Positions 22,311 to 37,061 of a stretch of 64,000 nt of DNA are shown here, piece by piece. Under the pieces are notes generated by a model that worked only from the letters and a program-made list of their open reading frames with translations, did not search any database and was not told where the DNA came from. Source of the stretch: Cristatella mucedo (taxonomy: Eukaryota > Bryozoa > Phylactolaemata > Cristatellidae); assembly GCA_009760855.2 (NCBI GenBank), contig WPIO01000112.1:987501-1051500 (forward strand), in the 5' to 3' direction. The translations under genes and the position numbers were made by a program. The first letter of the stretch is position 1; each line of letters starts with the position of its first letter.

Positions 22311-22582
22311 GGAGTGAAACGTCATGCGGAGGGCGAGACGAGAGTCAGCTTCTTATTCAGGTAGCGAAGGCGCCGCTCTGCGCGACGCTTACTTCGGGTA
22401 GCGGGCGGAGTCACGGTGGTCACGGGGGAGAGATGGACGGCGCTCTTTCTCGGTGCAAGGCCGCGTGCGACACGCGCTAGGAACAGGGAGCGGAGTCACA
22501 ATACGACTATTACAAACTTGAATTCTCAATGTCTTTGAAGTCCGCGTAACCGCCCGCCTCGCCATTCTCCTGTTGCCTCGTC
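22311..22582. other. unassigned GC-rich sequence
   Basis: CpG-rich, with 'ggcggagtcacggtggtcac' and a related 'gggagcggagtcac' word. No gene or element recognised. Confidence 0.4.
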
Positions 22583-22617
22583 ACCCTAGTTAGACTATTA
22601 TGTATAGTATATAGTAT
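22583..22617. mobile_element. half-copy of the palindromic MITE terminus
   Basis: 'accctagttagactattatg' matches the left terminus of the element at 23,404 with few changes. The rest is replaced by LINE tail sequence. Confidence 0.55.
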
Positions 22618-23131
22618 AATAATAATAATAATATTGCACTTGATAAAGCGCCCTCAGAGAACTTAATCTCTTTCTAGGCGCTTTACATTTGCTGCAAAGT
22701 GATACGCAATAGAATAGTAAGTAAAAGCATGCTTGAAAAACAAACAAAATGAATAACATGGTTAGGGGTTACATGCACTGGGTCAGCATGCAAATGTGGT
22801 TAGTGGCAGCATGAACAGTGTCAGCACGCATAAGCACATCGAGGACGAATCACAAGGACCCACTAAATGCTGTCCTAAATAGGTATGTTTTTAAGTTTCT
22901 TTTAAATGTGGTCAGGTCAGGGGATGTTCTGATGCAGGTCGGGAGGGAGTTCCAGGCTGTGGGATCATACGAGCTAAATGCACGGTCTCCAAAGGATTTA
23001 AGGTTTGTACGAGGTATTTCCAGACTGTTGGATTCCGAAAAGCGAGTGGTACGATGCTTTGCCTGATGGGGTAGTATATCTGAAAGATAGGCTGGAGCCA
23101 TAGAATGAAGAGACCTAAAAGTGAGCGACAA
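22618..23131 (-). mobile_element. L2/CR1-like LINE, RT C-terminus and 3' UTR
   Basis: The minus-strand ORF end reads SLTFRSLHSMAPAYLSDILP, then PRTNLKSFGDRAFSSYDPTA and NSLPTCIRTSPDLTTFKRNL, at 22,850-23,131. The 3' UTR with the AAAGCGCC/GGCGCTTT stem is at about 22,640-22,690 and the TAA tail at 22,618-22,635. The C-terminal 93 codons are uninterrupted, so this is a relatively young copy. Confidence 0.93.
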
Positions 23132-23403
23132 AACCTTGATGCATAAATATATTTTAATTAAATTTAGTTACATGTAATTCCACGGAATCAGGTTACAGAT
23201 TAGTTAAATGATAAAATAATTATTAATAATAACATTACACAAGTAAATGGAATTATGATGAGGTAGGAAGAGCATTATGAGTTGGAAGGGCAAGTATTTT
23301 ATAAAACATTGGTGTAAGTATTAATTATACATAAAGTAACCTCATCCTGCTCTTTATACCTCATCCCAACATGGCGCTATGTTCTATAACAGAATTCCGG
23401 GAA
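23132..23403. other. unassigned AT-rich sequence
   Basis: Nothing recognised. Confidence 0.5.
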
Positions 23404-23549
23404 CCCTAGTTAGATTATTACGTTCAGTATTTCGTCGATGGTAGCCAGACCCTGATTGGTTGGTTAGGCGCGAAGCACCCTACGGCAAACCAACCAATCA
23501 GGGACTGGCTACCTTCGACTTTACAATATACACAATAATCTAGCTAGGG
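23404..23549. mobile_element. palindromic MITE-like element
   Basis: The ends are 'ccctagttagattatt' and its near reverse complement 'aataatctagctaggg'. The inner arms 'ggtagccagaccctgattgg' and 'ccaatcagggactggctacc' also pair. The 146-base element is almost one long hairpin with no coding capacity. It lies just before a hAT transposase relic, so a hAT-derived MITE is possible; target duplications could not be fixed. Confidence 0.8.
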
Positions 23550-23689
23550 ATTTCCAGCGGATCCTGCAGCATGCGAGGCCACCGTCAGCCGCGATGCAAT
23601 CCGTCGCATGCACATCCTTGGACTGACACGCTTCGTTCCGTCGAGCCCGTCTAAGTTTCCTCCCACGTCGACGTAAAGAAACGACCGTT

Positions 23690-24345
23690 CTGCCAGCACG
23701 CCTACTTTCAGACGCACGATCGGATCGAGTTCTCCGAGAGCGAGGACGCTCACTTCTGCTTCGATTGTTGCGTCACCGGCGGCCGGCATTCGGAGTGGTG
23801 GATCTGCAGTGGCGTTCGCGGCTGGAAGAGCACTGCAAGACCAAGGTCAAAGGTCATAGCGACTCGTGTGCTCGTGGCACCACCGCAACCGCCAGGTGGT
23901 TGTTGGACTCTGCCAACAGCTGACGCAGACAGAAGAGGCTGTCAATGACATCCTGGCCGAGATCGGCTCGAAGGCAAAAGGGGAAACGGGAACAGCCACG
24001 TCAACTGAATCGTAAGGGACTGATCTTCTCCGCGGTCCTTCGGTTTGCCCGACAAGGTCTCCCTCTTTGCGGTCACCGTGAGCACGACCACTCGAACGTC
24101 GACATTCGCGGAAATTTCCTTGAGCTGCTTGACTTCAAACTCAATGACGACCCGGTGCGCAAGTCGTGGTGGGACAGCCTTTCTGAGAGGAGCAAGTACA
24201 CCTGGCCACAGACTCAGAACCAAATCCGCCACATCGTTGCTGGCCAGGTTCGGGCCGCTATACTTACCGAGTTGAATAATAAGGGCCCGGCTCGTTGCTT
24301 TGCGATTTTCGCCGACGAATCGGCCGACGCAGCCCAGCGAGAGTA
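23690..24345 (+). pseudogene. hAT transposase relic (TTF zinc finger + DUF4371-like)
   Basis: About 23,700-23,790 encodes RIEFSESEDAHFCFDCCVTG, like the start of a TTF-type zinc finger of hAT/ZMYM1-like transposases. After a frameshift, KVKGHSDSCARGTTATARWL follows at about 23,845-23,905. From about 24,015, IFSAVLRFARQGLPLCGHRE, then GNFLELLDFKLNDDPV, and finally RCFAIFADESADAAQRE at 24,293-24,343, match the DUF4371-type core, which includes the conserved DE(S/A)AD words. A stop follows at once. No intact frame links the parts. Such proteins cut and paste hAT DNA transposons in the nucleus; this copy is dead. Confidence 0.85.
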
Positions 24346-24664
24346 GGTGAGTAGTCTCTACGCTCTCATTTTACTGTCGGGCAAATTGCTCGGCCTCGTC
24401 GTTAATCGCCCGGATGTTGGCGTCGTCGCTACGCATCGCCCTGAGCTGAGCGATGACGTCAGCAACCCGTGCCCCATCATCACCAAGGTCATGGCCACAC
24501 CACTGCAGCATTCAAGACGGATCACAAGTCAGCACCACCTTGATAATGAGAAACAACATCGTGTATCGATCTGAGCAAAATTGTCGCTCTGGTCGACGGC
24601 ACTTCTACTAGGGGGCAAATGATCGCTCGATGACATCTCCGGTTCTGTTCACGAAACGAATAAC
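24346..24664 (-). pseudogene. inverted continuation of the hAT transposase relic
   Basis: On the minus strand, starting at 24,664, the sequence reads VIRFVNRTGDVIERSF, then, after a frameshift, CPLVEVPSTRATILLRSIHD. In hAT DUF4371 proteins the ADE(S/A)AD word is followed by a segment of the type QLSLVLRFVD..G.IRE.F. The expected next segment is therefore present but on the opposite strand. This suggests inversion of about 320 bases. The downstream part (24,346-24,550) is open but less clearly alignable. Confidence 0.6.
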
Positions 24665-25640
24665 AATAATAATAATAATATTATTATTATTATTACTATT
24701 ACTAAATTTGATAAAGCACCCTCAGAGAACTCAATCTATTTCTAGGCACTTAACATTTGCTGCAAAGGAAGCACTATCGAATGGTTAGTGGTAGCATGCT
24801 CAATAAACAAAAAGAATAGCATGGTCTGGGGTGACATGCATAGGATCAGCATGCAAGAATGGCTAGTGGCAGCACGAACAGTATCAGCACGCATAAGCAC
24901 ATAAAAGACAAAGCAAAGGAACTCACTCAATACTGTCCTAAATAGGTGTTTTTAAGTTCTTCTTAAATGTGGTCAAGTCAGAGGATGTCGTGACGCAAGT
25001 CGGAGGTGAGTTTCAGGCTTTGGGGTATACGAACAAAATGCACGGTCTCCAAAGGATTTGAGGTTTGTACGAGGTAGTGGTAAACTGTTGGATTCCGAAA
25101 AGCGGGTGGTACGATGCTTGGCCTGGTGGGGGAATAGATCTGAGAGATAGGCTGGAGCCAAAGAATGAAGTGACCTAAAAGTGAGTGACAAACCCTTGAA
25201 GTCGATCCGTTGCTTGACTGGTAGCCAGTGCAGGCCGGCGAGAAGTGGTGAGATGTGGCAACTGTGACGCTCACGACAGACAAGGCTAGCTGCAGAGTTT
25301 TGCACCAGCTGCAATCGCCTGATTGCACATGCCGGTAGGCCAGCAAGCAGTGAGTTACAGAAGCCAATATGGGATGTCACAAATGCATGGACTAACTTAG
25401 ATGTGGTATATTATGTAAGCAAGTCCGAATTTTAGCAATGGTATGTAGCTGAAAGTAGGCAGACTTGACTGTGGAGCTGATGTGGTCATCTGACGAAAGG
25501 TCACTTTGGAACACGACACCTAGATTTCGTGCCGACTCAGCAGGAGATACGCTGGCAGAGCCGATTTTGAGCGGCAGCCTTTCCAATTTCTGAATCGCAC
25601 GACGATCGACTCGTTCCTTGACCTCCTCCCCCCCCCCCGA
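24663..25640 (-). mobile_element. L2/CR1-like LINE, RT C-terminal third and 3' UTR
   Basis: The minus-strand coding order is: ARNLGVVFQSDLSSDDHISS near 25,480-25,540; KSAYFQLHTIAKIRTCLHN; TSHIGFCNSLLAGLPACAIR near 25,320-25,375; LHWLPVKQRIDFKGLSLTFR near 25,190-25,250; then PRTNLKSFGDRAFCSYTPKP. There is one break near 25,385. The 3' UTR hairpin lies at about 24,710-24,755. This is the best view in the window of the RT thumb and C-terminal region of the main family. A mirrored (AAT)n(ATT)n block marks the end at 24,664-24,700. Confidence 0.93.
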
Positions 25641-26135
25641 CCTCCACGAGTTTCCCGTGACCTCTACGACCCCTCCCCCCCCCCGTGCCACCTGAGGAGC
25701 GGGCATTTCTTTCTGAATCCTGACTCTTCAAGTCACGCAGCACTGTTGCGGCGGCTCGCGCAGTCGCTCAAGGCTGGAGAAAACTGATTTGTTCTGCCGA
25801 CGCGTGCACTGAAGAAAATGTCATCGACGGGAGGGCCAAGATCGATTTGGAAAGCTGGCTACGCGTCTGGCGGTTACCGGCGTTCTGCTGCGGCCACGGC
25901 CACGCGAACTTATCACTCTGCGGCCTAGAGCTCTAATCAGCTCTAATGCCAATGCCGAGTTCGGAATCGCAACTCCCTACCTATCTCGTGGTGCCGGCTT
26001 GTATGCGTCCACAGCCGTAGACTATGGCATAATCTCTTCCTTGCCGTTATAATTAGGAAGCACGGATAAAGATTATCTCCCATAATCTGGCAGCTTCAGC
26101 TCGATGCCGTTTCAGCTGTGCAAAAGCCTAGATGC
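25641..26135. other. unassigned, with two poly-C runs
   Basis: Poly-C runs lie near 25,627-25,637 and 25,675-25,684. The rest shows no recognisable element or gene. Confidence 0.4.
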
Positions 26136-26139
26136 CTGT

Positions 26140-26225
26140 TTAATAATATTAATAATGCACTTGATAAAGCGCCCTCAGAGAACTCAATCTCTTTCTAGGC
26201 GCTTTACATTTGCTGCATAGTAATA
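26140..26225 (-). mobile_element. L2/CR1-like LINE 3' terminus
   Basis: 'aataatgcacttgataaagc', 'gccctcagagaactcaatct' and 'tctttctaggcgctttacat' form a complete terminal hairpin with no preceding sequence. It is a very short 5'-truncated insertion of fewer than 100 bases. Confidence 0.9.
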
Positions 26226-26346
26226 GGTAGCTATCACTTACGCTTTAGGCATTGAGCAGGCACAGTTCACTCGTTCCCTGGCTTTGTATGAGAGTAATTG
26301 TAAGCAGCGGCTGTTTGCTGGACATTGTAACCTTTCGCGGCTGTCG

Positions 26347-26430
26347 AATAATAATAACAACAGTGTATTTGCGTAGCGCCATTTGAGAACTTAATCTATT
26401 TCAGTGCAGTTAACATTGCTGAAAAAGATT
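26347..26430 (-). mobile_element. L2/CR1-like LINE 3' terminus, diverged
   Basis: 'gcgtagcgccatttgagaac' and 'ttaatctatttcagtgcagt' match the 3' hairpin region with many changes. Confidence 0.7.
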
Positions 26431-26729
26431 TTATTAGACTGCTCTACGCTATGGATTTGGTCTTATAATTTTTCAAGGTATGAGTGTTCTTCGTTGTTGT
26501 CGCGTTTTGCTACCTTCGGCATACCTTCGCGAATTGGTGCTATACCAATAAGTCGGTAGAAGTAGAGCGATACAGGTTTTGGCGCTTCGCCCGTGTGTGT
26601 CTTGAGTCGGCAGGGACTGGTATCGTTACGAGCTCTGCGTTCGGCCTGAAGACATGCAGACGCCGCCACGATACCGTGGCCCACCAAAGTGGACGCCGAG
26701 GTTATCTGGGATTATTGCCAGTCGGACGG

Positions 26730-27175
<446 letters not shown>

Positions 27176-27229
27176 ACGTGAATCGAGTCCTTTTTGTCTG
27201 CATTCAATGGAAGCAGCGCTCTCGCACCG

Positions 27230-27394
27230 TCAGTCCAATCTCGGCGCAGCCGTCCCTACCCGCTGGTGCGAGGCCTGCGGTAGGGCGGCGGCGGCGGCGG
27301 CAGGTCGCGAGCGTGCCGCCGCCTCCATCGCGCACTCGAACGGGTCGAATGTGGTGCACCGGTGAATCGGCGCTCCCGCGGCAGCCGCAGCGAA

Positions 27395-27431
<37 letters not shown>

Positions 27432-28560
27432 AGCGGAGCGTGCAGAGGAGGTTGCCCTGGCCGGCGCGCTGTCAGCCAGCCGTCCGCCAACAGCCGCTGC
27501 GGGCGAGCCGGCCCACTGCCCCTATTACATTCGACCAATGACATTCGCCCTTGACTTGACATCCGTAAACATTAGACGGGCGGCCGGCGCTCCCGTGCCG
27601 TTCTGGCGGCGCGTGCGCGATAGCAGCCGCCGACGATCCGTCGCCGCCTCCGTCGGGCGATAAAGCGACCGACCGCAACAATAGAGCAGGACGCAGGTAA
27701 GGGACTTGCCGCCGCGGCCTTCGCAGCGGCGGGCTATCGCGCCGGTAGCGCGGCAGAGCTGCGGCGGGCGGTTCGTGCGCGCTCCGTGTTTGCTCGCGGC
27801 GCTAAATCGCGATAGCGCGGAGCGCTATTTCGCCGACGCGTGCCTTCTCCGGGCGCTGTCCGGGCGTCCTTCGCGCCGCGAGTCCGGTCCGTCGCCTCCG
27901 CGCTTCGAGCGAGCGGCTCGCCGCCGCCCTGCACGAGCTGGGAGGCGGTCGGGGGGGGGGGACTGAGCAAGCGGTAGCACCCGTCGTGCGCGGCGGCGGC
28001 GGCGGCGGCGGCGCTGCGAGCGCCCGCCTGCTATCGCTCCCCTCGAGCGCGGCGCCCGGCGTGTGCCGCCGAGCGCGCAGAGCGGTTGCAGGAAGCGCGC
28101 GACCGCTCTGCGCGCCCACACGAGGCAGACTCGTAGCCGCCCCCGGCGCCGCGCGCGCTGCGGCGTCTCGTTTAGTTATGCGTCGGCACGCGGTGTGCAC
28201 GCGTGGGCGGTCTAATGGCGCTCCGCTCCGTCATGCGTCGAGCCTCGGCTCGCACAGCGGCGCTCGGCGGACGAGCCCGGTCGGGGATCGAGGAAAGGGA
28301 TTCGCGCTGCGTACAACCGGACTTGGCACGGTGCGGCTGGTGCTTGAGGACGGTGGGGGTGGAGCGACGAGGAAGCACGGCGGCCGCGCCGGAGGGGGCG
28401 GGGCGGTGGTGGCGTTTCGGCTTTGGGCAGCGTTGCTGGCGTTCCAGTATTCGCCCGCTGTCGTCGTGTCGAAGCTTCGCACAGTTGGGCTTCGCTCGCC
28501 AGTGCTGGACGCTGTGTGATAGCGGAACGAACGCGATAAGCCGGCGCGGCGGTATAACCT
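27230..28560 (+). promoter_or_regulatory. CpG-rich island 3, candidate promoter and first exon
   Basis: This is the longest CpG-dense stretch in the window. A CCAAT word lies at about 27,535 (cgaccaatgac). An NRF1-like 'gcgcgtgcgc' lies near 27,609. A consensus splice donor 'gcag|gtaaggg' lies at 27,697. Together they suggest a plus-strand TSS between about 27,560 and 27,680 and a short, probably non-coding first exon. Open frames through the island on both strands are explained by high GC. No downstream exon could be identified in the remaining 36 kb. Confidence 0.45.
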
Positions 28561-28810
28561 GACAGTAGTCAGCTTTTACGCACATCAGCGTCCGGGCGGG
28601 CGTGCCGTCGAAAGCCGTTAGCTGGTAGCAGCAGTAGCTGCTGCTGCTGCTGCATGCGATTGCGAATGAATGGAGGGGGTAGACCCGAGCCTCTAGATGA
28701 AACGAAGACTGTTTATTCATCGAGTGCTAAGCGAGACTTTGTGTCTCACCAAGTGCTTACGGCCGGAATGTCGGCACATCAAAGCCAAAGTGCACAGAGA
28801 GGATAAATGC

Positions 28811-28972
28811 TAGCTGATTTAACAGCCTCTTTTTGTATAGCGACAGAAGAGCCCTTTGCGGCTATCACTACCGCTTGCAATCGCGATAAAGGATCGCCCA
28901 CCGCAGGATTCGAACCCACGACCTCGGGGCCGTGGTCGTGAAAAGCAACCACCTCACCTAGTGAGCTATTGC

Positions 28973-28975
<3 letters not shown>
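28811..28975 (-). mobile_element. SINE-A, near complete
   Basis: 'gctgatttaacagcctcttt', 'ttgtatagcgacagaagagc', 'gcaggattcgaacccacgac' and 'accacctcacctagtgagct' follow the family order. The TA array begins right after its 5' head. Confidence 0.93.
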
Positions 28976-29360
<385 letters not shown>

Positions 29361-30690
29361 AGTTTGAGCGAGGAGAGATACTACGACCAGAAGGGTGCTG
29401 CAGCTGCTACATACAATCAATACAATCAGAGTAAAAAGAAATCCTCGAATCATCCGAATGTCCTGTTTGAGAGCTCTGCCATAGCACAAATCATGCCTGG
29501 GCCGCTGCTGGGAAGGGTGGCATGCTATCAGCTGCCTATGTTCGTCGTATTCAACAGCTGTAGTAAGGCTAACAAGAATATCCAAAACCCAGTCAGTTTA
29601 GTTGGTAGATTCTCCATTTTTAAAAAGGGTTTGTCATGCCACAGGGTCTTCTCATCAACTGTGTGGTTACTTTGCATCGTATCTTTCCGTGGTTATATGT
29701 GAGAGAAGTAGATAATTTATGTGGCAGCCCAGTGCTACCACTTCCGGACGTGTCAGCTGCAACTGTGGAATGTCAATCTCTTAAGATCCGTAGCTGCTTC
29801 GCTCAAGGGATGCAGATAGCCTTACATGAGCAAGGCTACAGAAGCTCGAAAAATAGACCAAGGCTTCTGATTTTTACTTTACCGTATGAGCTGTTATCCG
29901 TAGAAATACTCCGAGACCGGTTGTGTTGGTTGGGTGGCAGGACCCGGTCCGGCCTAGCAGGACCCGGACGGACGCTAGGGCAACTGCTGATCACAGCAGT
30001 AGCGCTCCAGAAGAGGACTGCTACTCTTCCCAGCCTTGCACCGTATAGATCGTACTATAGGTCCGCATATATTATTGTCAGGGTATAGATCACCCGACGA
30101 TATAGACTTTTGGCTAAGGCATATTGATCGGCTTACCTCAGTTGCCAACCTGTTCTTAAAAATCCGGGCACTGGGGACAAGTACAGCTGTGAACAACAAG
30201 GGAGCTTGTGGCCTTGCAAGTGAGAGCATTTATAATTAGTCAAGGTGGGGGGCAGCATCATTTTAAACTTCGCAGGACCAGCGTGGTAATTTCATTTATT
30301 TGCCATTGATACACAAGTTTGCATGCCTTTCGGTCATGCCATCGATTACAATCCAGCCATTAACCCAGCGCAGTAGCCGGTAAGGCAGTGAAGGACAAGC
30401 TGCTACGATTTCTTTTTCTGAGGCTGAGTGTAGGTGTAGCCAGGACTCTGGCCGACGGGCCAGACCTTTGGGGAAAATGCTGATGCATTTTCATTACACC
30501 GTCACGCAGCCTGAGGCAACCCAGTGTAGGAAGCCGGTGGCTCTCCTTCCCTGGGTTGCCAGAGCTGCGCAGCGATCGATAGCATCGGCAGCGAACCGCT
30601 GAGTGTTGAGTGAGCTGCCGTTTGAGTGTCGAGGGCATTGGTGATCTGCGACTGCTTGGTGCAGTGAGTGCAGAGGTTACTCCTGGTAGT
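29361..30690. other. unassigned
   Basis: Open frames of 67-150 codons on both strands match nothing I recognise. No repeat was recognised until the LINE tail at 30,694. Confidence 0.4.
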
Positions 30691-30693
30691 AAT

Positions 30694-30845
30694 AGTAATA
30701 ATAATAATGCGGTTGATATAGCACCCTCAGAGAACTCAATCTTTTTCTAGGCACTTACATTTGCTGCAAAGGAAGCACGATCGAATGGTTAGTGGTAGCA
30801 TGCTCAAAAAACGACAAGAATAACATGGTTAGGGGTTAGTAAGCC
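30694..30845 (-). mobile_element. L2/CR1-like LINE 3' UTR
   Basis: A TAA tail followed by 'tatagcaccctcagagaact' and 'ggttagtggtagcatgctca'. The variant resembles the 24.7-kb copy. Confidence 0.9.
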
Positions 30846-31295
30846 AGATGCCCGTGCTTTAGGCGCTGCTTTAGCCAACCGCCCAGCTTGGCCCTCCTTT
30901 ATCTGCTGCAGTGGGCCGGCTGCTGCATCGTGCCCTGGCTGCCATCGTTATGCCTAGCCTTTGATGCCACTTTGAGTAAGGTCAATCTATGCTCGACCCC
31001 ATCGATTTTGACGCAAGCTCGCATTCTGCTCCTCGGGGAACGGTTTCAAAAAGTTGCCCAGGATTTCCAATAGCGCCGCGAGAGCGTGCAGCGCATGCAG
31101 GAGCCGACAGGAGTCGATCCTCGTGAGGAGTAGGCATTCGCGAGTGGAGCGAGGCTGCCGCATCACGTGGCACTCACTGCTGCGTATCGCCGTCTCAAGT
31201 GCTGGAGCACGGTCGCACTGTGCACATCGACAGCCGTTCAGTGCGAAGACACTGCTCTTTGGCATCAGCACTTCCTGTTTCGAGTGTAAATATAA
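30846..31295. other. unassigned
   Basis: Nothing recognised. Confidence 0.4.
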
Positions 31296-31299
31296 AGTA

Positions 31300-31445
31300 A
31301 AGTATAAGGGCCAACTGATTCAAGAATCGCATCTATCTGGAGGCAGAAGAACCGCAGCTTCCACGACTCCTGCTTGCAGTTGGCAACAAAGAATCGCCCA
31401 CTTCAGGTCTCGAACCCAAGACGTGCTGCCTAAGCACCTGACCTC
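31300..31445 (-). mobile_element. SINE-A, diverged
   Basis: 'gggccaactgattcaagaat' is a degraded terminal motif. 'ttggcaacaaagaatcgccc' and 'aggtctcgaacccaagacgt' carry the SINE body and B box in minus orientation. Confidence 0.7.
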
Positions 31446-34237
<2,792 letters not shown>

Positions 34238-34345
34238 TCTGAATTGGCCCAGTGGTTAAGGTGCTGCCCTCGTCCGAGGTCTAGGAGGAATAGCCGAGGT
34301 CAAGTTCTCTTACGCAGCTATACAAAGGAATTATATTACATTGGT
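34238..34345 (+). mobile_element. SINE-B, diverged
   Basis: 'ttggcccagtggttaaggtg' is a good A-box-like head. The B-box region is damaged. 'caagttctcttacgcagcta' is the LINE-like tail. Confidence 0.72.
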
Positions 34346-34550
34346 CGCGATTGTGCGAAGAAGTCTTCGGAGCTTGCCACACAAGAGTCGAGTCTTGCCG
34401 GTGGCAAGCAGTAGTGGCAGCCATGGTACCCTTTGATAATAACTCCTCGAGATTCTTTTAAGGGCAGCTGCCGAGTAGCTGCAAGGCAGGTCACTGCAGC
34501 CATCTGTTGGCCCATTTCTAGATCCCTCATTATTTATTGGCCGATAATAG

Positions 34551-34645
34551 CAGTGCAGCAGCAGCCGAAGCAGCAGCAGCCAAAGCAGCAGCAGCCAAAG
34601 CAGCAGCAGCCAAAGCAGCAACAGCAGCCAAAGCAGCAGCCGGCA
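34551..34645 (+). repeat. 15-bp tandem repeat (AGCAGCAGCAGCCAA)
   Basis: About four to five copies, one with a 3-base AAC/AGC insertion. It gives poly-Ala, Gln-Pro-Lys or Leu-rich frames depending on strand. Confidence 0.92.
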
Positions 34646-36178
34646 GCCTGCTGGCAAGCCTTGCCTGTCCAGATCCGGTGCTGACACGGCACACTTGGTT
34701 TCCTTGGCGACCGATCTCAGTAGCTGTCAATGGTGGAGAGAGCTGCTAGCTGTGGCTGGTGCTACTGCCGAGGCATGGACTGTCCCAGCCTGCTAGCAGC
34801 TCGCGATGGGAAAAGTGTTTCGCTCTCGCTTTGCAGCTCTAGAATGCTCTAGCGGTGGCCATCTGTCTGCTTAGGGCACAGCTCAAGAGATTCCGTTTTG
34901 TCATTAGCTCTTTGCTGCTGTCACGCCGTATGCAACGCGTGGACTGCTGCTCGCTGCACGCTCAGCTCAGCTCAGGTCGACTGTGTTTATTTGCGCCAGT
35001 CATGCGTTCGTGCCTCTGCTCAGTAGCTGTAAATGCTATCTATGCAAGGGCCGGGGTCTAGGGGTCTGCTCTTTAAGCCACCCCAGGAGGCCTGGACAAG
35101 CTGCTGCGCCGACAGTAGCCGCTAGAAAGCTGATACTCCTGTAGCAGGACAGCTCCTCGTCCTGCGGTGGACAATTCGTGAAATTGCCCACCAGAGTGAT
35201 CAGCTGCTCCTGTTTCGGCTGTTTGTGTGCCTGTAAAAATACGCTTCTTGTCGAGTGACTGTCAAGTGAAAAAGTGAGCACGGGCTGTCCTGCACGAAAA
35301 CTGGGAGCAAAACGCGTGTCACAGCTGTAGCTGGCCTTACGCAGGTGCCGGTTACAATGCACTTGCAACAATCAAAGCGAACCAAATAGCATCCTTGTCC
35401 TGTCTTGGCCTCCTCAATAAAGCTGGAGGGGGGTATCATGTCTGTCTAGAGCAGTAACTTGGCTGTCGGAGCTACAAGTTGCACTGCGCGAGCCGGAGCT
35501 GGGTCTTCGGATGGCAACTGCTCTAGTCAGCGTCGTGGCGAATTCGCCCTGCTGATCCCCTCCCCCTCCTGCTCCCCCCCAGTGCCCCTCGTCCCCAGTC
35601 TTGCCCAAATCCAGATGACGACTCATGCTAGAACGATTGCGCAGTTGCACTGGCCGGCACGGCCAAGCGCCCCAGAGCTGGCTTCCGCTTTCGCTCTGCT
35701 CCGAAAGGGCGAAAGTTTAGTTGGTCATGTATACGATCACGTGCACATTATTTTAACTCAATACTTTTTTCTTTGCAGCTCCCCCGGGGCTGCTTCCTGC
35801 AATCGGTCCAGCTCTCCTGCCTGGGCTTAATTGATGGCCGATGTAACCGGAAAATTTATAAGGCCGTAGGCCTGTTTAAGGAAAGAACTTTTTAGACCTT
35901 AGTTTAAGGAAAGAACCTTAAAACCCTTGGACCTTACTTGAACAGACCAATCACAGCACCAGCAAGCATTTCCGGTGACCAACAGCCCGACATGGGATGT
36001 CGGGGGTTGGGGGGGGGAGTAAGTGCAGCTTGACACTCTCCCACCCACGAGCCAAGCTCAGCGGCCGGCAGCCGAACCTGCTGGAAGCATGTGGCGTATG
36101 TGATTCGTCTTTCGTGTGTGTGTGTGTACCTGCTTACTTGCTCGTGCCTGCTTCTTTGTGTGCCTCCGGATGTTTCCA
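34646..36178. other. unassigned
   Basis: No element recognised. A local direct repeat of 'gtttaaggaaagaac' occurs at about 35,873-35,925. Confidence 0.4.
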
Positions 36179-36179
36179 C

Positions 36180-36278
36180 CAAATATTTGGTAATGCTTTT
36201 TATGGAGCATCTGTACAGGTGCCTATAGAGAGATCCAGTTCTGTGAGGGCGATGTACAAACGTGTTACTATTATTATA
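36180..36278 (+). mobile_element. L2/CR1-like LINE 3' terminus
   Basis: 'ttggtaatgctttttatgga', 'ggtgcctatagagagatcca' and 'gttctgtgagggcgatgtac' with a TTA tail match the plus-strand 3' end. Confidence 0.82.
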
Positions 36279-36635
36279 TGCCGGACAGTTATATGCCGGT
36301 TGACTGTTTACTGCCCACACAGCCGGAAGGCGATTGGCTGCTGCCTTCTGACTTGCTGGCACAAAGACATCGGGCTTGTGTGGACACCTGGTACTTTCAG
36401 CGCGTCAACGTCGTCGTGCTGCAGACATTTCCCACGCGAAGTTCAGGCGTTCTGATAGACGATATAAGTCAAACACGGTAGTTATCCTGATCGATAAACA
36501 GTACAGCAAACAATATCGGAAATGAAAGTGTTCGATGCAGGTCGTTGCAGGGCTAAGCATACGGTAACCGATAGGCAGATCCGAGTGTGTTTACCACTCA
36601 AGCAAAACAAGCAAAACCAATAAGTGAAGGTGATC

Positions 36636-36770
36636 GCTGATTTAACACCACTATGTTTTTAGTGGCAAGAGACTTAACGGCTATCGCCTGCTGGCTGCAA
36701 GACTCGAACCCACGATCGGGGTTCTGAAGTGGCAGCGCTTTTACCCCTGGGCTAAGACCCAGGGCTTTAC
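36636..36770 (-). mobile_element. SINE-A, diverged
   Basis: 'tcgctgatttaacaccacta', 'taacggctatcgcctgctgg' and 'gactcgaacccacgatcggg' carry the terminal motif, body and B box in minus orientation. The head is in 'ttttacccctgggctaagac'. Confidence 0.85.
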
Positions 36771-37061
36771 CGTGAAGGTCGAGGACACGGCTGCAGGAAG
36801 AGGGTCCCACTGCTTCCTGACGACAGCGAGAGGAGGTTGTGCCTCGAGAGGTTTCGCCGTGCAGGACATTGCTGGGTGGGCGTGGCCTATATAGCTTGTG
36901 CTGGTAGTCGAATAAGTACCTACCTGTGGAGACCAGTCTGGTCTGCACAGGTAGGCGAGCACAGGTTAGCTCGAGCCTACTCTTCTTATTGGTCTCTTCA
37001 GACGACCCCTCTCCCTCCTCAGGAACTTCGGCGGCGTCGAGTCTCTCTAGGAAAAAGTACA

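Noticed and set aside
35755-35790. Splice-acceptor-like 'tttttctttgcag'
   Set aside because: An isolated motif with no adjoining coding frame or donor; expected by chance in 64 kb.
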